Shown piece by piece: positions 1 to 11,283 of a stretch of 64,000 bases of DNA (its first letter is position 1; each line of letters opens with the position of its first letter). This stretch comes from Bimuria novae-zelandiae CBS 107.79 (Eukaryota; Ascomycota; Dothideomycetes; Pleosporales; Didymosphaeriaceae): positions 1 to 64,000 of the forward strand of contig ML976688.1 in the NCBI GenBank assembly GCA_010015655.1. The letters are read 5' to 3'. A program made the position numbers and the translations under genes. The notes beneath the pieces were generated by a model. The model was not told the origin of the DNA, did no database searches, and saw nothing but the letters and a program-made list of their open reading frames with translations.

Positions 1-1866
1 GGGTCAATCAAGAAGGCGATTAAAGCAATGGAATCGCGGGAGCTTGGATATAATATTCCGGCCTCAAAATACGCTACCAAGTACAATGTAGACCAAGTAA
101 CGCTGCGCCGAAGATGGAGGGGTGTCCAGGCTCCAAAGGAGACCAAGAACATTGCACAACAAAACCTCACACCACAACAAGAGCTAGGGCTTGTGGAATA
201 TATCAAAGAGCTCACTGATCTTGGGATCCCACCTACAAGAGATATGATACAAAATTTCGGCAGTGCAGTGGCTGAGAAGGACCTATCTGAGAGCTGGGTG
301 CAGCGCTTCCTCAACCGACACCGCGACCATCTCACGTCACGTTGGTCAGTGGGATTAGACCGCAACCGCCACCAGGCTGATACTTTAGACAAGTACGACG
401 CGTATTTTGATCTCCTGCACTTAAAAATGGACGAGCATAAGATAGAGCAGCGTCTCTCATACAATATGGATGAGAAGGGCTTCATGATAGGAGTAGAAGG
501 CAGGTCAAAGAGATGGTTCAGTAAGGACGTTTTTCTTCATGGAGGCATTAAAGAAGCCCTCCAAGACGGCAACAGAGAGTGGATTACTACTCTCTGTACA
601 GTCTGTGCTGATGGGACTACGCTGCCTCCAGCTCTGATCTATGAGGCGATGGATGATAATATACGGGACAACTAGGTAGAAGATATACAGCCCAGTAAAC
701 ACCAAGTTTATGTCGCCTCATCTCCCACTAGCTGGACGAATAATCGGCTAGGATTAGCATGGGTGAAGGACGTATTCGATGCCAATACTAAGGCCAAAGC
801 TCGGAGGAAATGGCGACTTCTCATCACTGACGGCCATGGTAGTCACATTACGCGCGAATTCATCGACTACTGCATCAATAATCGCATATTTCTGGCCATA
901 CTACCTGCCCATTCTACCCACCAAGTTCAGCCGCTTGATGTAGTCATGTTCAGGCCTCTCTCAGCTGCCTATTCGTCTGAACTTCGACAGCAACAGTATC
1001 GATCACTAGGGCTTCTTCCAGTAAAGAAAGCTGACTTCTTTCCACTATTCTGGTCAGCCTACATCTCCTCCTTTACTGAGAAAAATATACTCTCCTCATT
1101 TGAAGCTACTGGCATCTGGCCTATGGACCGAAGCGTTGTTACAAAGAAGTTTCAGCCTTCTACCCCACCTCAAGAGAGTAGGGATACAGCCTCATCTCAT
1201 CTCTCTCCAAGTGATTGGCAACGTATGGAACGATTGCTGAAGGATACAGTGAAGAAGGGTACTGATGAAACAGTCAAGAAGCTTGAAGCGTCGTTCCACC
1301 GCGCCTCTACTCAAACCAAGCTTCTACAGCATCAAAACAAGGGGTTACTTGCATCGCTTGATACCAAAAATAAGCGTAAGAAGAATGGGCGAAGCCTCCC
1401 ACTCAAAGGGAAGCGTAAGCTTAATGGGGAGGCTACATTTCACTCTCCTCGTTCACTCAAAAAAGGCCGGGCTGAACAAGCAGCAAAGGATGAAGCAGAA
1501 GCTGCAGAACAGCTCAAAAAGGCTGAGATGAAGAAGCTTAGGGCTGCTAATAAACTATATAACAAGAAGATTGCCCAAGAGAAGCGTGAGAAACGAGAGA
1601 AAGATAAGGTGGCAAAGGAGAAGGAGAAGGCAGCAGAAGCGCGGCGTAAGGCAGACGAGAAAGCAGACAGAGATCGCCAGAAAGCTCTCCAAACTTCACA
1701 AGCAGGCAAGCGCAAAGCTTCGAGACCACTGCCTAGGCAGCAGAAGCGTCAGAAGCAAGTGGGTGGACGTGCAGCTTCAAGTGTAGCCCCAAGTGCTGCA
1801 CCACCACCACCTTCACACGTGACTCGTTTGGGCCGCAACACCAAGCTTCCAGCGAAGTTCAGGTAG
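1..1866 (+). pseudogene. Pogo-1 DDE transposase, one premature stop, 5' partial
   Basis: The frame is open from base 1, so the true start is probably just upstream of the window; the first ATG inside is at 28. An N-terminal helix-turn-helix/CENP-B-type DNA-binding region (motif VTLRRRWRG) is followed by a DDE_1 catalytic core. The three catalytic aspartates are Asp at 469-471 (NMDEKGF), Asp at 829-831 (ITDGHGSH) and Asp at 937-939 (VQPLDVV). The last two are separated by exactly 35 residues, the DD35D spacing of Fot1/Pogo. The C-terminal third is a long Lys/Arg/Glu-rich, probably coiled region, typical of the family. The only break is a TAG at 673-675, in the place where relatives have Trp, so a single RIP-type TGG to TAG change explains it. 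Without that stop the protein would be about 620 residues, normal length for the family. Confidence 0.9.
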
Positions 1867-2018
1867 TACAATTTTTTCGTATGGGTCTATTTAGTAAAAC
1901 GCCAGAATGTTAGCTGTATACAACGTTGTGGTGTGGCTCTACAGCTTCAAATTTGGTGACGTGGTGATGTTGGTGTTCGGTCGTTACGCGAAGTCGGTCG
2001 GCACGCGAAGACCGACGT
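1..2018 (+). mobile_element. Fot1/Pogo-type DNA transposon (Pogo-1), 5' end outside window
   Basis: A Tc1/mariner-superfamily cut-and-paste element of the fungal Fot1/Pogo group. The left terminal repeat lies before the window. At the right end two related direct repeats end in ACGCGAAG (about 1984-2010), followed by GACCGACG and a TA at 2019-2020, which I take as the target duplication; the end is inferred because the partner repeat is not visible. This copy is far less RIP-damaged than nearly everything else here, which suggests a late arrival or escape from RIP. Confidence 0.75.
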
Positions 2019-2059
2019 TAGGGCTAAGGCGCCAGCCTTAGCGTGTGGGGCGAGTAAAA

Positions 2060-3103
2060 CCTAGAGAGAACGCTAGTAGCGATACTAGGAGCTTTAGAAG
2101 ACCTTAGGGTAGACAACTTGGCACTAAAAGTGGATAACTAAGAACTTAAGGCAGCGGTAGAAGATATATTAAGGGAGCTAGCTAACACTAAGGCACAACT
2201 TGTAGATGCTAGGGCCTATTTATTAGAACTTTTAGGGGACTTAAGAACCTAAATAATAGCTATTAGATTACTATCCTATGCAGACGTAGCACGCACTCCC
2301 CTAAGTAGCTAACTAAGTAACCTTTACACCCTCTCTAGAATAATAATATAGATAACCCTAACTAATGCGCCCTACTGCACAGTAGACACGTCTAGAGTAG
2401 AGGAAGCGGATAAACACAAGGTATAAATAAGCAGAATTTAGGAAGCTATTAAACGTAAGCTTAAGATAATTAAGGATAATAAGAAATGGCGGTGCGCGGC
2501 AGTAACAAGGGACCCTAAAAACACTAATAGAATTAGGATTATATGTAGAAGTAATAAAGAACTAAGTAAAGTTAAAGAGGCAGCATAGAAGACCGTAGCT
2601 AGGGGCGCAAGAATCCTCCGCGACTAACTATACCTAGTGTAAATAGATAACGCGAATCGCACGGCCGTCTTAAACAAGTATAACGAAATATAATAAGGGG
2701 CCATGCAGGCCTTAGGGGAGGAGAACGAAGTGCAGATCGCTAAGATAAGCTGGCTAAGTAAAAAGGACTTAGGCAAGGCATATAGATTAATAGTAATATA
2801 TGTAAAGAAGAGCAGCGAAGCAGCAAAGCTCCTCTAAGTTTAATATTTCTATATTAACGGAGAGTTAGCGTACACTAAGGAATTTAAGCCCTACGTAGGC
2901 CCCATACAATGCTACAAATGCTAGTAACTGGGACATAAGGCCTTTGCGTGCACAGGGCAACAGTCCTGCGCAAGATATGCAGAGCTAGGGCACTACTATA
3001 GAGAGTGTCAAGCTAAAATTCTAAAATGCGTACTATGCGGAGGGCCTCACGAATCCTTCTTAATGAACTGCCGAATATTACACCCTAACCGCAATAAATA
3101 GGC
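2060..3103 (+). pseudogene. LINE ORF1 (gag-like, three zinc knuckles)
   Basis: Degenerate ORF1 of the LINE. The first part reads as a heptad-like helical segment (around 2110-2220). A central region rich in charged residues follows. The end carries three successive CCHC-type knuckles between 2910 and 3071: C-X2-C...H...C, then C-X3-A-E-L-G-H-X4-C (its second Cys is replaced by Tyr), then C-X2-C-G-G-P-H-X5-C. Such proteins bind LINE RNA and act as nucleic-acid chaperones. Stop codons within it are TAG/TAA; no frameshift was needed to read the knuckles. The exact start is not determined. Confidence 0.7.
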
Positions 3104-3189
3104 CGCTCCAGATCTTCCAGCTTAACGTAGGAAAACGAAGAACGGTACAGCACAGTATAATAAACGATAAACAACTGTAGTAATATAGT

Positions 3190-4916
3190 GTGCTAGCGAT
3201 CGTGGAGCCTCACACACAACGGAACAAGGAAGGCGAGCTACTTACAACCCCTATAGGATACCTAAATTGGATAAAGCTTACACTAACAACACAAAAAGAG
3301 GGTAAATGGCCAATTCGAAGCATAATGTGGATTAGAAGAGATATCGAGGCCGAGCAAGTGGCAGTGAACTCTTCAGACCTTACGGCAGCGGTACTACGAC
3401 TCCATGACAGACATCTCTTAGTTGTGTCTGTGTACGTAGAGGGCAAGAGTGCACAAGCGCTGGCAGACTCCACAAGCACGCTCCATGCTCTGATCCAGCA
3501 ACAGCGGAATTGTATACGGACGCGTACAGATGTGTTACTAGTTGGCGATTTCAACCAGCACGACGCACTGTGGGGAGGAGACAATGTGGTCGCACACCGA
3601 AGGGGAGAAGCAGACCTAATCATCAACTTAATAGACAGCTATTACCTGCAAAGCCTGCTTCCGCGCGGCACAAAGACCTAGCACCACAGGGATTAAGAGA
3701 GCACGATTGACCTAGTGCTTGCTTCTGCAGAGCTGGCGGAGGACCTAATGCGATGCAGAATATACAGGACTAACCATGGATCTAATCACAGCGCGATTAA
3801 GACGACATTTAACGTGCACACACCGCCTCAGAGAGACAAGGGGAGGCTCCTCTTTAAGAATGCACTATAGGAAGAGATAAGGCAAAGGATAGCAAGGACA
3901 CTGCACTTTAAACTAGTAATAGGGGATACTTAATAGTAGGTAGACTATCTGATGGAGACAGTGCTTAAGGCGGTCTATAGCCTCACCCTAATAGCAAAGC
4001 CGTTACCGTACATGAGAAGGTGGTGGACGCTAGACCTGACCTAGCTACGGAAGGTACATATATATTGGAGAAACTAGGCGAGGGCGCGACGTCGGACTGG
4101 CCAACTTAACCCAGTCACGAAAGAGAAAGCAAAGGAGGCGGCAAAATAGTTTCACGATATAGCATGGCGACAGCGAAAGTCCCATTAGGACAACTTTCTT
4201 GCAGAAGACGGGAACATATAGAAGGCTACTAGATACCTCCAGCCAGATAAAAAGGCTGAATTTGGCAAAATTCCGCTGTTAACCAGGGAAGATAGGACTA
4301 CAACAGAGGGACCACAAGAGCAAGCGGAGGAGATGCTTTTTGCCTTTTTTCTACTACTACTAGAAATAATTAAGGAGGAGGGAGAGAGACACTAAAGAAG
4401 GCAACTACCTATACCACCGCTAAACCTAAAAGAGATAGAACGGGCAGTGAACGAGGCAAAACTATAGAATACGCCTAGCGAAGACGGTCTGCCGGCGGGA
4501 GTATAGAAACAAATATAGCTAGCAGTAAAAGGGGACGTACTACGCTTGTTCTAAACGTCTATTAACGAGGGCCAATTGCTAACTTAGTGGTTAAACGCTA
4601 GGATTATCCCCTTAAAAAAGCTTAAAAAGGACGACTACACTAAAGCAAAGTCTTAGCGACTAATCTTATTATTATTAACGCTAGGAAAGATAATAGAAGC
4701 GGTGCTTGCAAAAAGGATATCGTATATAGTGGAGGAGCATAGCCTTCTTCCCACAAACCACTTTAGGGCCAGAAAGAAGTATTTAGCCAAACAAGCGCTG
4801 CTGTTACTGCAGGAGCATATATATTAAGTATAGAGGCAGCGGAAGGTGCTTAGCCTTATTAGCTTTAATGTCAAAGGTGCATACAACGGTGTGTACAAGG
4901 ACAGGCTAATACAGAG
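3190..4916 (+). pseudogene. LINE ORF2: endonuclease and reverse transcriptase, truncated
   Basis: An APE-type endonuclease comes first, with the motif GDFNQHDALWGG at about 3544-3579, then STIDLVLAS and NHGSNHSAI, which hold catalytic Asp/His residues of the fold. An unbroken stretch covers 3190-3681. After a linker comes the reverse transcriptase start: DGLPAGV near 4480, a region corresponding to the fingers (LKKDDYTKAKSWRP-like, Trp now a stop), NHFRARKK, and LISFNVKGAYNGV, where the first catalytic Asp position now reads Asn. The frame is cut at 4916, before the YxDD motif, by the hAT insertion. Multiple TAG/TAA codons mean it is dead. Confidence 0.8.
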
Positions 4917-7707
4917 CAGTGATGTTCACGGATGGATTGGATATCCATCCATGCAAAATCCACAAAATCCATGGAAATCTAATCCATCCGTTTTAAGCTT
5001 ATTATGTTCCACTATTAGACGCTACAGATGTCGCAAAAGCTTATTCTAGCGTTTAGTATTAAGTATATCTATCTTAATAGCTATTTTAGTATTAAGAATC
5101 GTTACTTTAGCCACGCAGGCGCTCGAACTAGATAACATATTAACACCCTATTAATAATATAGTAGAAATAGATTAATAAAGTGCCTTAGTATTTTAATAT
5201 AGAAGAAAAGAGCACTATAAAAAACAGCGCGTAAAGTTCTAGTCTAATATCTCCTTATCTATATTATCTAATTCGTCTAAATCCTCTATAAAGTTGTCAC
5301 TAATCTTAATTAATCCTGCCCTCTCCTATAAAGCCATACACTCGTGATGCCCTATAATATCGTCACTAAGACGATTACAGGGCTTCGTAATAAGGTTACC
5401 TGCGCCGCTGAAAGCTCTCTTAGGTCCATCGCTCATAGGCATAGCAGAAAGTATGTTAAGAGCTATCTAAGATACTTTTAGCTAGCGTCGTCGTTGCTTA
5501 TCCTGTTACTACTAAATAAAAGGAGGAACATTAATAGCGAACTAAAAGAGCTTAAGGTACTTTACTAACTTATCGCTGTCTACCTATTATTTCTTATTTA
5601 CCTTTACTTAATCTTTTCGCGTAAAGGTCTCCTATCTTAAGAGCGCTTAGGTAGTCTTAGAAGAAGATAGGTCTATCTCTTATTAGTTAAGTGTTATTCT
5701 GTCCTTGTAATTATAGTTGTATAGCTCTTTAATCCATCCTTGTGCGATACCTAGCCAAGTTAGATGCTCTATTGCCCATTAAGAACGGATGTAATCCATG
5801 CCCCAGGTAGGATCTAAGACGATTGCCACCGTGTAGGCCGGAGACTCTGTAAACAAGGTGTAGTACTTCGATGCCGTCTCCTAGCCTTTGTAAAGACGCT
5901 GTTTAAGCTAGATATCTCTATCCGTTCGTGCTTAAAGTTCTTGAGCTTTAAGGTCCGTTAGGAGATCGTCTAGCGAAGTGTATAACTATCTAATATTACT
6001 ATACTCTCGAGGATCATCGTTACTATTACTAAGATAACTTTAGAGGCGTAAAGTAAGCTCGTTTAAAGGTTTAAGAAGCTTAAGATTCTCCTTTAAGTAC
6101 TACTACTTAGCTATAGAAAGACAGAGATCCAGTTAATAGTAGCTAATAGATTAACTCTACTAGCTACTACTTTGCCGCTACGATCTAGTATTATTAAGAG
6201 ACTATAATTTGTCTTTACAAAAGTCGTTAAGCACCTCTTTAAGCACTATAGCTCGCTTAATTATTAGGTATATAGAATTCTAGCGAGTGGCGTTACTAAG
6301 TATTAACTGCAAAGGTCTTGTGAGGCCATCTAATTACACCTATCCAGGATAAACTTCCTAAGTAGCAATGAACCTAGTGTTTCTTAAGGTGTTTTTCCTA
6401 ATCTATTTAATAATATTACGAAGCTTTCTAACAGTCCCATAAGCTTTATATTACTTAAAAAATGCCACCTCCTCTGCCTAAGTTAGGCTACTAATATTAG
6501 CTCCGAACATTAGCGCTTTCGCGACAAGGTTAAAGATATGCCCTATATACCTTATACGCTACTACTTAGGGTTAAAGTTAAGCTAATTCTCCCTAAAAAT
6601 CTCCCCTAGAGCGTCTATTACCGTATTGTTAGCTACGGCGTTGTCGGAGGTAAGATATCCTACGCGGTCTTAAAGCCCCTAGTAGGAGATAACCCCCTAT
6701 AGCGATGCTATAATATTTTTACTAGTATAGGCATCTTTTATAGCTTTAAAAGTAAAGAGAAGGTTTTGTAGATTACCTTTCTTATTAAGAAACTATGCGA
6801 CAACACTATTATACAACTTATTATTACTAGAAGTTTATAAGTCGAAGGCTAGGTGAATCTTCGTAATGGCTTGGTCTAGGTAGGTAGCAACTACATCCTT
6901 CGAACGTGCGTACTCCACGGAGATCCTACGCCTTATTATATTGCGAGATGGGATTGCGCGAGGCATCTTTATAGCTAAATTAAAATACTAAAACACCTTA
7001 TAGAGCTCCTTAGTATCTAGCTTAACAAAGGGGATCCTGCTCATAACGATCTATCTAACTAAAAGTTAATAGAACTTATCGACGTTAAAGGAAGACGCCA
7101 TAGTATTAATAGTAGCTAAACCTTCTAGAGAAGATATATTAAGCGTAAACTAATCTATCTTATCCTGCCCTATAAGGGGCTAACGATTTAGATTAAAAAT
7201 CTTATGTTTCTTAAGATAGCTAGTAACTAACCTATACCCCTTTCTCACATTAAGGATCTTCGCCTTGAAGCAGTTAATATAGCACGGTTTATATAAGAAG
7301 AACTAAGTAAATGTCTTCTTATCTATGCTTTTAAGTAGGACGCCATACTTCTAGATCTATAAGTTAAGCCTCCCTTTAGAATTGTATACCTTAGTGTAAG
7401 TGTTAAACGCCTAGTTGTTAGTAAAGTTAACCTAAAAGTAATTAAAGCTTAATATCTTAATCTCGCGGCGTCTCGTGGCATATATAGAGTCTCTAGCTAA
7501 TACTAATTAAATTAGGGTAGTATATTACGAAGTTAATTCTGATGCCTCTAATTAAGAATTAAGCTAATTATTAACACTAGTATCTATAGTAATAGGGTTA
7601 GTAATAGAGCCACAAACATCGTTAATAGATATACTAAGTAACTATAAGTTTATACTATACGTACTGCTACTCTGCTAGCTACTTTAAGTTAATAAAACGG
7701 ATAGTTA
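4917..7707 (-). mobile_element. hAT DNA transposon, right end lost
   Basis: The left terminus starts CAGTGATGTTC, fitting hAT ends (CAGNG), and is followed by several copies of the hexamer ATCCAT or its complement between 4930 and 4990, probable transposase-binding subterminal repeats. It interrupts the LINE reverse transcriptase; the 8 bases before it (ATACAGAG) would be the target duplication, but the matching right end is missing because Gypsy A begins at 7708. The transposase is on the minus strand. Confidence 0.75.
5232..7600 (-). pseudogene. hAT transposase, heavily RIP-mutated
   Basis: Read from right to left, an N-terminal BED-like zinc finger region with the pattern C-X2-C...H-X-H-like residues lies near 7200-7330. 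It is followed by the hAT core: SFNVDKFY and SRIPF near 7030-7090, then LTSDNAVANN near 6640, where the Asp is a likely catalytic residue. The C-terminal dimerisation domain (hATC) is near 5350-5470 with SDGPKRAFSGAGNLI, a strong family signature. Stops are TAG/TAA at Trp/Gln positions. The domain order and length are normal for fungal hAT elements of the Restless type, so it is a full-length but inactivated gene. Confidence 0.75.
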
Positions 7708-8135
7708 TGTTAAGATCCCAAAGAGGTAGCTATTCTCTAAGGGGCTAAGGTTGGTTCTCGGGCAGGAGTACTAGTAGGACAGGAAAGGGTTATAGTGATA
7801 GCTTGCGCCTATCACTAAGGGCGTTGGTATCAAAGGTGTATACAGCACAATCAAATCAACAAGGTTGCTTATTCAGATCCAAACGATAGATTAATAAACA
7901 GGTTAAACACAAGTAGAAGAGAGACTCCTTCTTGCGTTCCTATATACTTGTCCTGCTCGACATACTCGAGTCGAGCGCAGCGAGCAGAGGTCTTGGCTTC
8001 TGCGTCTACTCGACTTGCTCGTGTCGAGCGCAGCGAGCAGTCACGTAACCTCCAGGTACTATACCTCCATTAGTCACCATAAGACCATAGGCGCTCTGGA
8101 GCCTAGCCAAGTGCCTATAAGATCAGATCTTAACA
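7708..8135 (-). repeat. 3' LTR of Gypsy A (428 bp)
   Basis: Starts TGTTAAGATC and ends GATCTTAACA, the 5'-TG..CA-3' form of an LTR. It matches the two 427-bp LTRs of Gypsy B. Two GC-rich inverted-repeat blocks lie at about 7951-8040 (CTGCTCGAC paired with GCAGCGAGCAG), so the transcript end would be strongly folded. Confidence 0.85.
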
Positions 8136-8152
8136 TCATCCTCCTCCTCTAA
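8136..8152 (-). promoter_or_regulatory. polypurine tract of Gypsy A
   Basis: On the minus strand a purine run AGAGGAGGAGGAT lies directly before the 3' LTR, where plus-strand DNA priming is expected. The same position in Gypsy B reads AGAGGAGGGGGAT. Confidence 0.7.
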
Positions 8153-8234
8153 TTAATTCGTCCTCGAATCACCTAACCTGTCCTACTAATTAGTTAAAGT
8201 CCGGTGGCCCCGCACTTGTTAGGTTCTCGCTATA

Positions 8235-8741
8235 ATGTCTTCTTCTAAGGCCCACGCTATCCGCCTTAGCTCCAAAATTTATTATAATAGTATCCTTTAT
8301 CCTATCTCTTGTGATCGTTGCCTCTCGTCTAGCGCTAATTGCATTATTATGCCTTCTTCCAATCCTAACGCCTGTCTAAAGTATGCTGAGTGTGTGCGTT
8401 CCTAAACGCTTTATGTCAATTTGTCGTAGGCGTCTCTAGATAAGACTCGTGAGGAGTATCAAAAGAAAGTGGATAAAGATAAAAGGTTGTTAGCAGAGGT
8501 TTTAACGCGGCTTCTGCGAAATAAGAAAATACTAAAGCAGGCTAAAGAGCGTGCTAAACGAAAAGCGCAATATCTGGCGTCAGAGATAGAGGCTACTGGT
8601 GAGCTTGAGGTCAACGCTAATCTTAACGATTGTCCTACAACTACGTCTGGGATTGGGCTTTCTCCTCTCCTGTGGTCTACGCTAGGGATGTTAGATGATT
8701 TTACTAGTGCTCCCTCTTCGTCCGCGATTGGTGGTGTCTAG
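8235..8741 (+). pseudogene. antisense Cys-rich / basic-helical ORF inside Gypsy A
   Basis: A 168-codon frame lies on the strand opposite to pol, between the chromodomain and the 3' LTR. It begins with ATG at 8235 and carries two breaks, TAA at 8403-8405 and TAG at 8427-8429, both RIP-type; 8469-8741 is unbroken. Residues 28-55 hold CDRC, a Cys six residues on, and further Cys (NACLKYAEC); the Gypsy B copy has CLKCAEC here, so one Cys seems to have been lost to Tyr. The spacing resembles a small zinc-binding (Zn2Cys6-like) motif. After it comes a Lys/Arg-rich, probably coiled-coil stretch (LLAEVLTRLLRNKK... to about residue 120), then an acidic/Ser-rich tail. Function unknown. Genes of this architecture beside fungal Gypsy elements are, to my knowledge, usually annotated only as hypothetical proteins. 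Confidence 0.65.
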
Positions 8742-9149
8742 GTGCGTTTACGTTCTCTGCTTCGTTCATATTTTCGGATCATCTGTTGACAGTTGCCCAG
8801 GTTGGTTTTTGGTTCCCATGTGTTTTCGCTCTCTGGGTATCCCTTCCACTTAATGAGATACTGTCAGGTTCCTTTGTGGGTTTTGGCGTCAACAATGCGT
8901 TCGACTTCAAATTCGGTTTCTTCCTCTAGTTGGTGATAGAAGGTTGTTTCGACTGGTGTTTCGGGGTCTGCGGTTTCAAGTCGGTCAATATGGAATACCG
9001 GGTGTATCTTTGCATCTGGCGGTAGTTCCAATCAGTAGTTGACCGGTGATATTTGTTCGATAATAAAAAATGGCCCGACCTTGACATAATCCAGTTTCTT
9101 GTGCTTTTTCTTCTAGGTTCGAAGATTTTTCGTAAGCAGATATGCTTTA

Positions 9150-11283
9150 GTGTTTCGCACCACCTAATGCACGCTACGGGCCAATGCACGCGCTAGTACT
9201 TTACCCCTCAATCAACACCATATTTTCGCTGCCTCATAACTCAACCAATATGGATCCGATTAACAAAGTAATTAAAGAAATTAAATCCCTAGAGCCATGC
9301 GAAACTTTCTCTTACGCGACAATTGCGAAAAAGTATAGTATTATTCGTACAACGCTGATGCGCCGGCACAAAGGGATTACAGCCTTAAGAACAACACGTA
9401 TCTCTAACACCCAAAAGCTCAACCCACAACAAGAGGCAGAGCTTGTAAAGTACATAGAAGGCCTTACAGCTCGTCAGCTACAACCTACAAGGGAGATGGT
9501 ACGAAATTTCGCCTCTACGATAGCAAAACAAGACGTGGGCCAGAACTAGGTTACCCGATTTATCGCCCGGCACAAGAACAATATTAAATCACACTAGACT
9601 ACTAGAATGGACCGTGACCGACACAGAGCTAATTCAGGGGATAAATATCAGCAATTCTTTCAACTTCTGCATGACAAGATAGAGGAATACAAGATACAGC
9701 CTCAGCACTCGTATAATATAGATAAGAAAGGCTTCCTTACTGGGATCATTAGAAGAAGCAAAAGGATCTTTAGTAAAGCAATATAGGATAGAAAGGAAGT
9801 AAGAGAAGCTCTTTAAGATAGGAATCAAGAGTAGATAACCTTATTAGCATGTATATATAGTGATGGATCCTCTCTCCCGCCCGGGCTTCTTTTTGCCTCA
9901 GCCAACTCATCCATCCAATCCTCTTGGGTAGAAGGCGTACGAGCAGGAAAACATAAAGCCTTTATTAGCTCATCTCCAAATAGATAGAGCAACAATAATA
10001 TAGGCCTTACATGGCTAGAACAGGTGTTTAATTAATACACTAAAGAGAAGGCTCAAAAGGATAGACGCGCATGGAGGTTACTTATCCTAGATAGCTATAG
10101 ATCTCACATCACAATAGATTTTATCAACTACTACAACCAGAATCAAATTCTGCTTATAGTATTTCCTCCTCATTCAACTCACAGGCTTTAACTACTAGAT
10201 GTGGTAATATTCAAGCCTCTCTTAATAGACTACTCCAACGCGCTTATAAAACACCTCCACAACGCCTAAGGACTAGTCTTAATAGTTAAAGAAGACTTCT
10301 TTTCTCTATTCTAACAGGCCTAGACCTCTTCCTTTAGAGAAGAGCTTATTCTTAAAGCTTTTAAAGCCACTAGTATATAGCTAACCAACGGAGAGGTTAT
10401 CCTTAGGAAATTTATTAAATCAACTCCAGAACCTCAAGATTCACGAGAGAGCTCTACCTTAGTACTTAGTAGGAAGGACTAGCACAAAATCGAAACTATC
10501 ATACGGTCTCAAGTTAAAGATTAGGGTAGTAAAGACGTTTAGAAGCTTCAACGTTCACTCCACTATATCATAGTTTAAAATAACCTCCTCTACACTAAAG
10601 TAGAAGGCCTGCGGCAGGCTGTTTTATTAATAAGGAAACACAAGAAGAAGAGCAAGACTCTTAACCTTTAATAGAAAAAGAAATACTATAGTAGTGCAGT
10701 GTTCTGGTCACCTTTAAAGATAAGGGAGGCCCGGTTCCGTAAGAGGATTAAGAAACAAGAAGAAAAAGAGCAACAACTTAAGAAAGCTTGTACGAAGGCA
10801 GAGAAGGCTTAATAGAAGGTCCTTAAGCTTTAAAAGAAAGAAGAAAGAGAAAGGTTAAGAGTTAAGAAGAAGGAGGAGAGGGAGAGGATTAAGGCTAAGA
10901 AATAGGCTGCCTAGGAACGTTAAAGAATTAAGAAAGATAACTCTAAGAAAGCTATATAACCTTCCTAAAAGGGAAAAAGGAAGGCCTCAAAGCCTCTTTT
11001 AAAATAACAGAAGAAAAAGGCCCGGGTTCAGGTTATTACAAAGGTTAAGGATACGGAGACCCAGAATCCTTCACACGTAATCACGACCCAGGGTGGCCGT
11101 AACATTAAGCTTCCGTTAAAATTTAAATAGTACATCTTTTTCACAGCAGTTTGTTTAGTTATATAATAAATTATTAGAACAATTCAGCTATCGTGCATGG
11201 TTCAGAAACTCATTGTTGTTGTGAGAGTAATTTAGTGTTCCGCGTGCATTGGCCCGTAGCGTGCATTGGGTGGTGCGAAACAC
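9150..11283 (+). mobile_element. Fot1/Pogo-type transposon G, complete ends, in Gypsy A
   Basis: Two terminal inverted repeats of about 44 bp (9150-9193 and 11240-11283) starting GTGTTTCGCACCACC differ at a single base, a C/T change. TA dinucleotides flank it at 9148-9149 and 11284-11285. Removing it restores the Gypsy sequence ATATGCTTTATCCCCC, and the uninterrupted equivalent is present in Gypsy B near 48898-48922, which proves the boundaries. Length 2134 bp. Confidence 0.95.
9250..11130 (+). pseudogene. Pogo G transposase, one frame with many RIP stops
   Basis: A single continuous frame of 626 codons from ATG (9250, MDPINKVIKEI) to the end (LPLKFK then TAG at 11128-11130). It contains no frameshift, only TAG and TAA codons. 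The N-terminal HTH region (about 9290-9550, motif TLMRRHKG) is still open. Catalytic Asp codons are at 9721-9723 (YNIDKKGF), 10090-10092 (LILDSYRSH) and 10198-10200 (LLDVVIF); the last two give DD35D. The C-terminal part is Lys/Arg/Glu-rich. It is related to Pogo-1 and to element E, and clearly non-functional. Confidence 0.92.

Larger units (their letters stand above)
2021..4916 (+). mobile_element. LINE retrotransposon (Tad/I-like), RIP-damaged and truncated
   Basis: A non-LTR retrotransposon with the classic two-ORF order: a nucleic-acid-binding ORF1 with zinc knuckles, then ORF2 with an endonuclease and reverse transcriptase. It starts just after Pogo-1 and stops inside the reverse transcriptase at 4916, where a hAT element begins. 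No poly-A tail or 3' end is in the window. Many TAG/TAA codons at Trp/Gln positions show RIP. Confidence 0.8.

Noticed and set aside
1265..1786. Several overlapping open frames on both strands inside the Pogo-1 gene
   Set aside because: They are shadows of the Lys/Glu-rich C-terminal part of the transposase; low-complexity coding gives open alternative frames.
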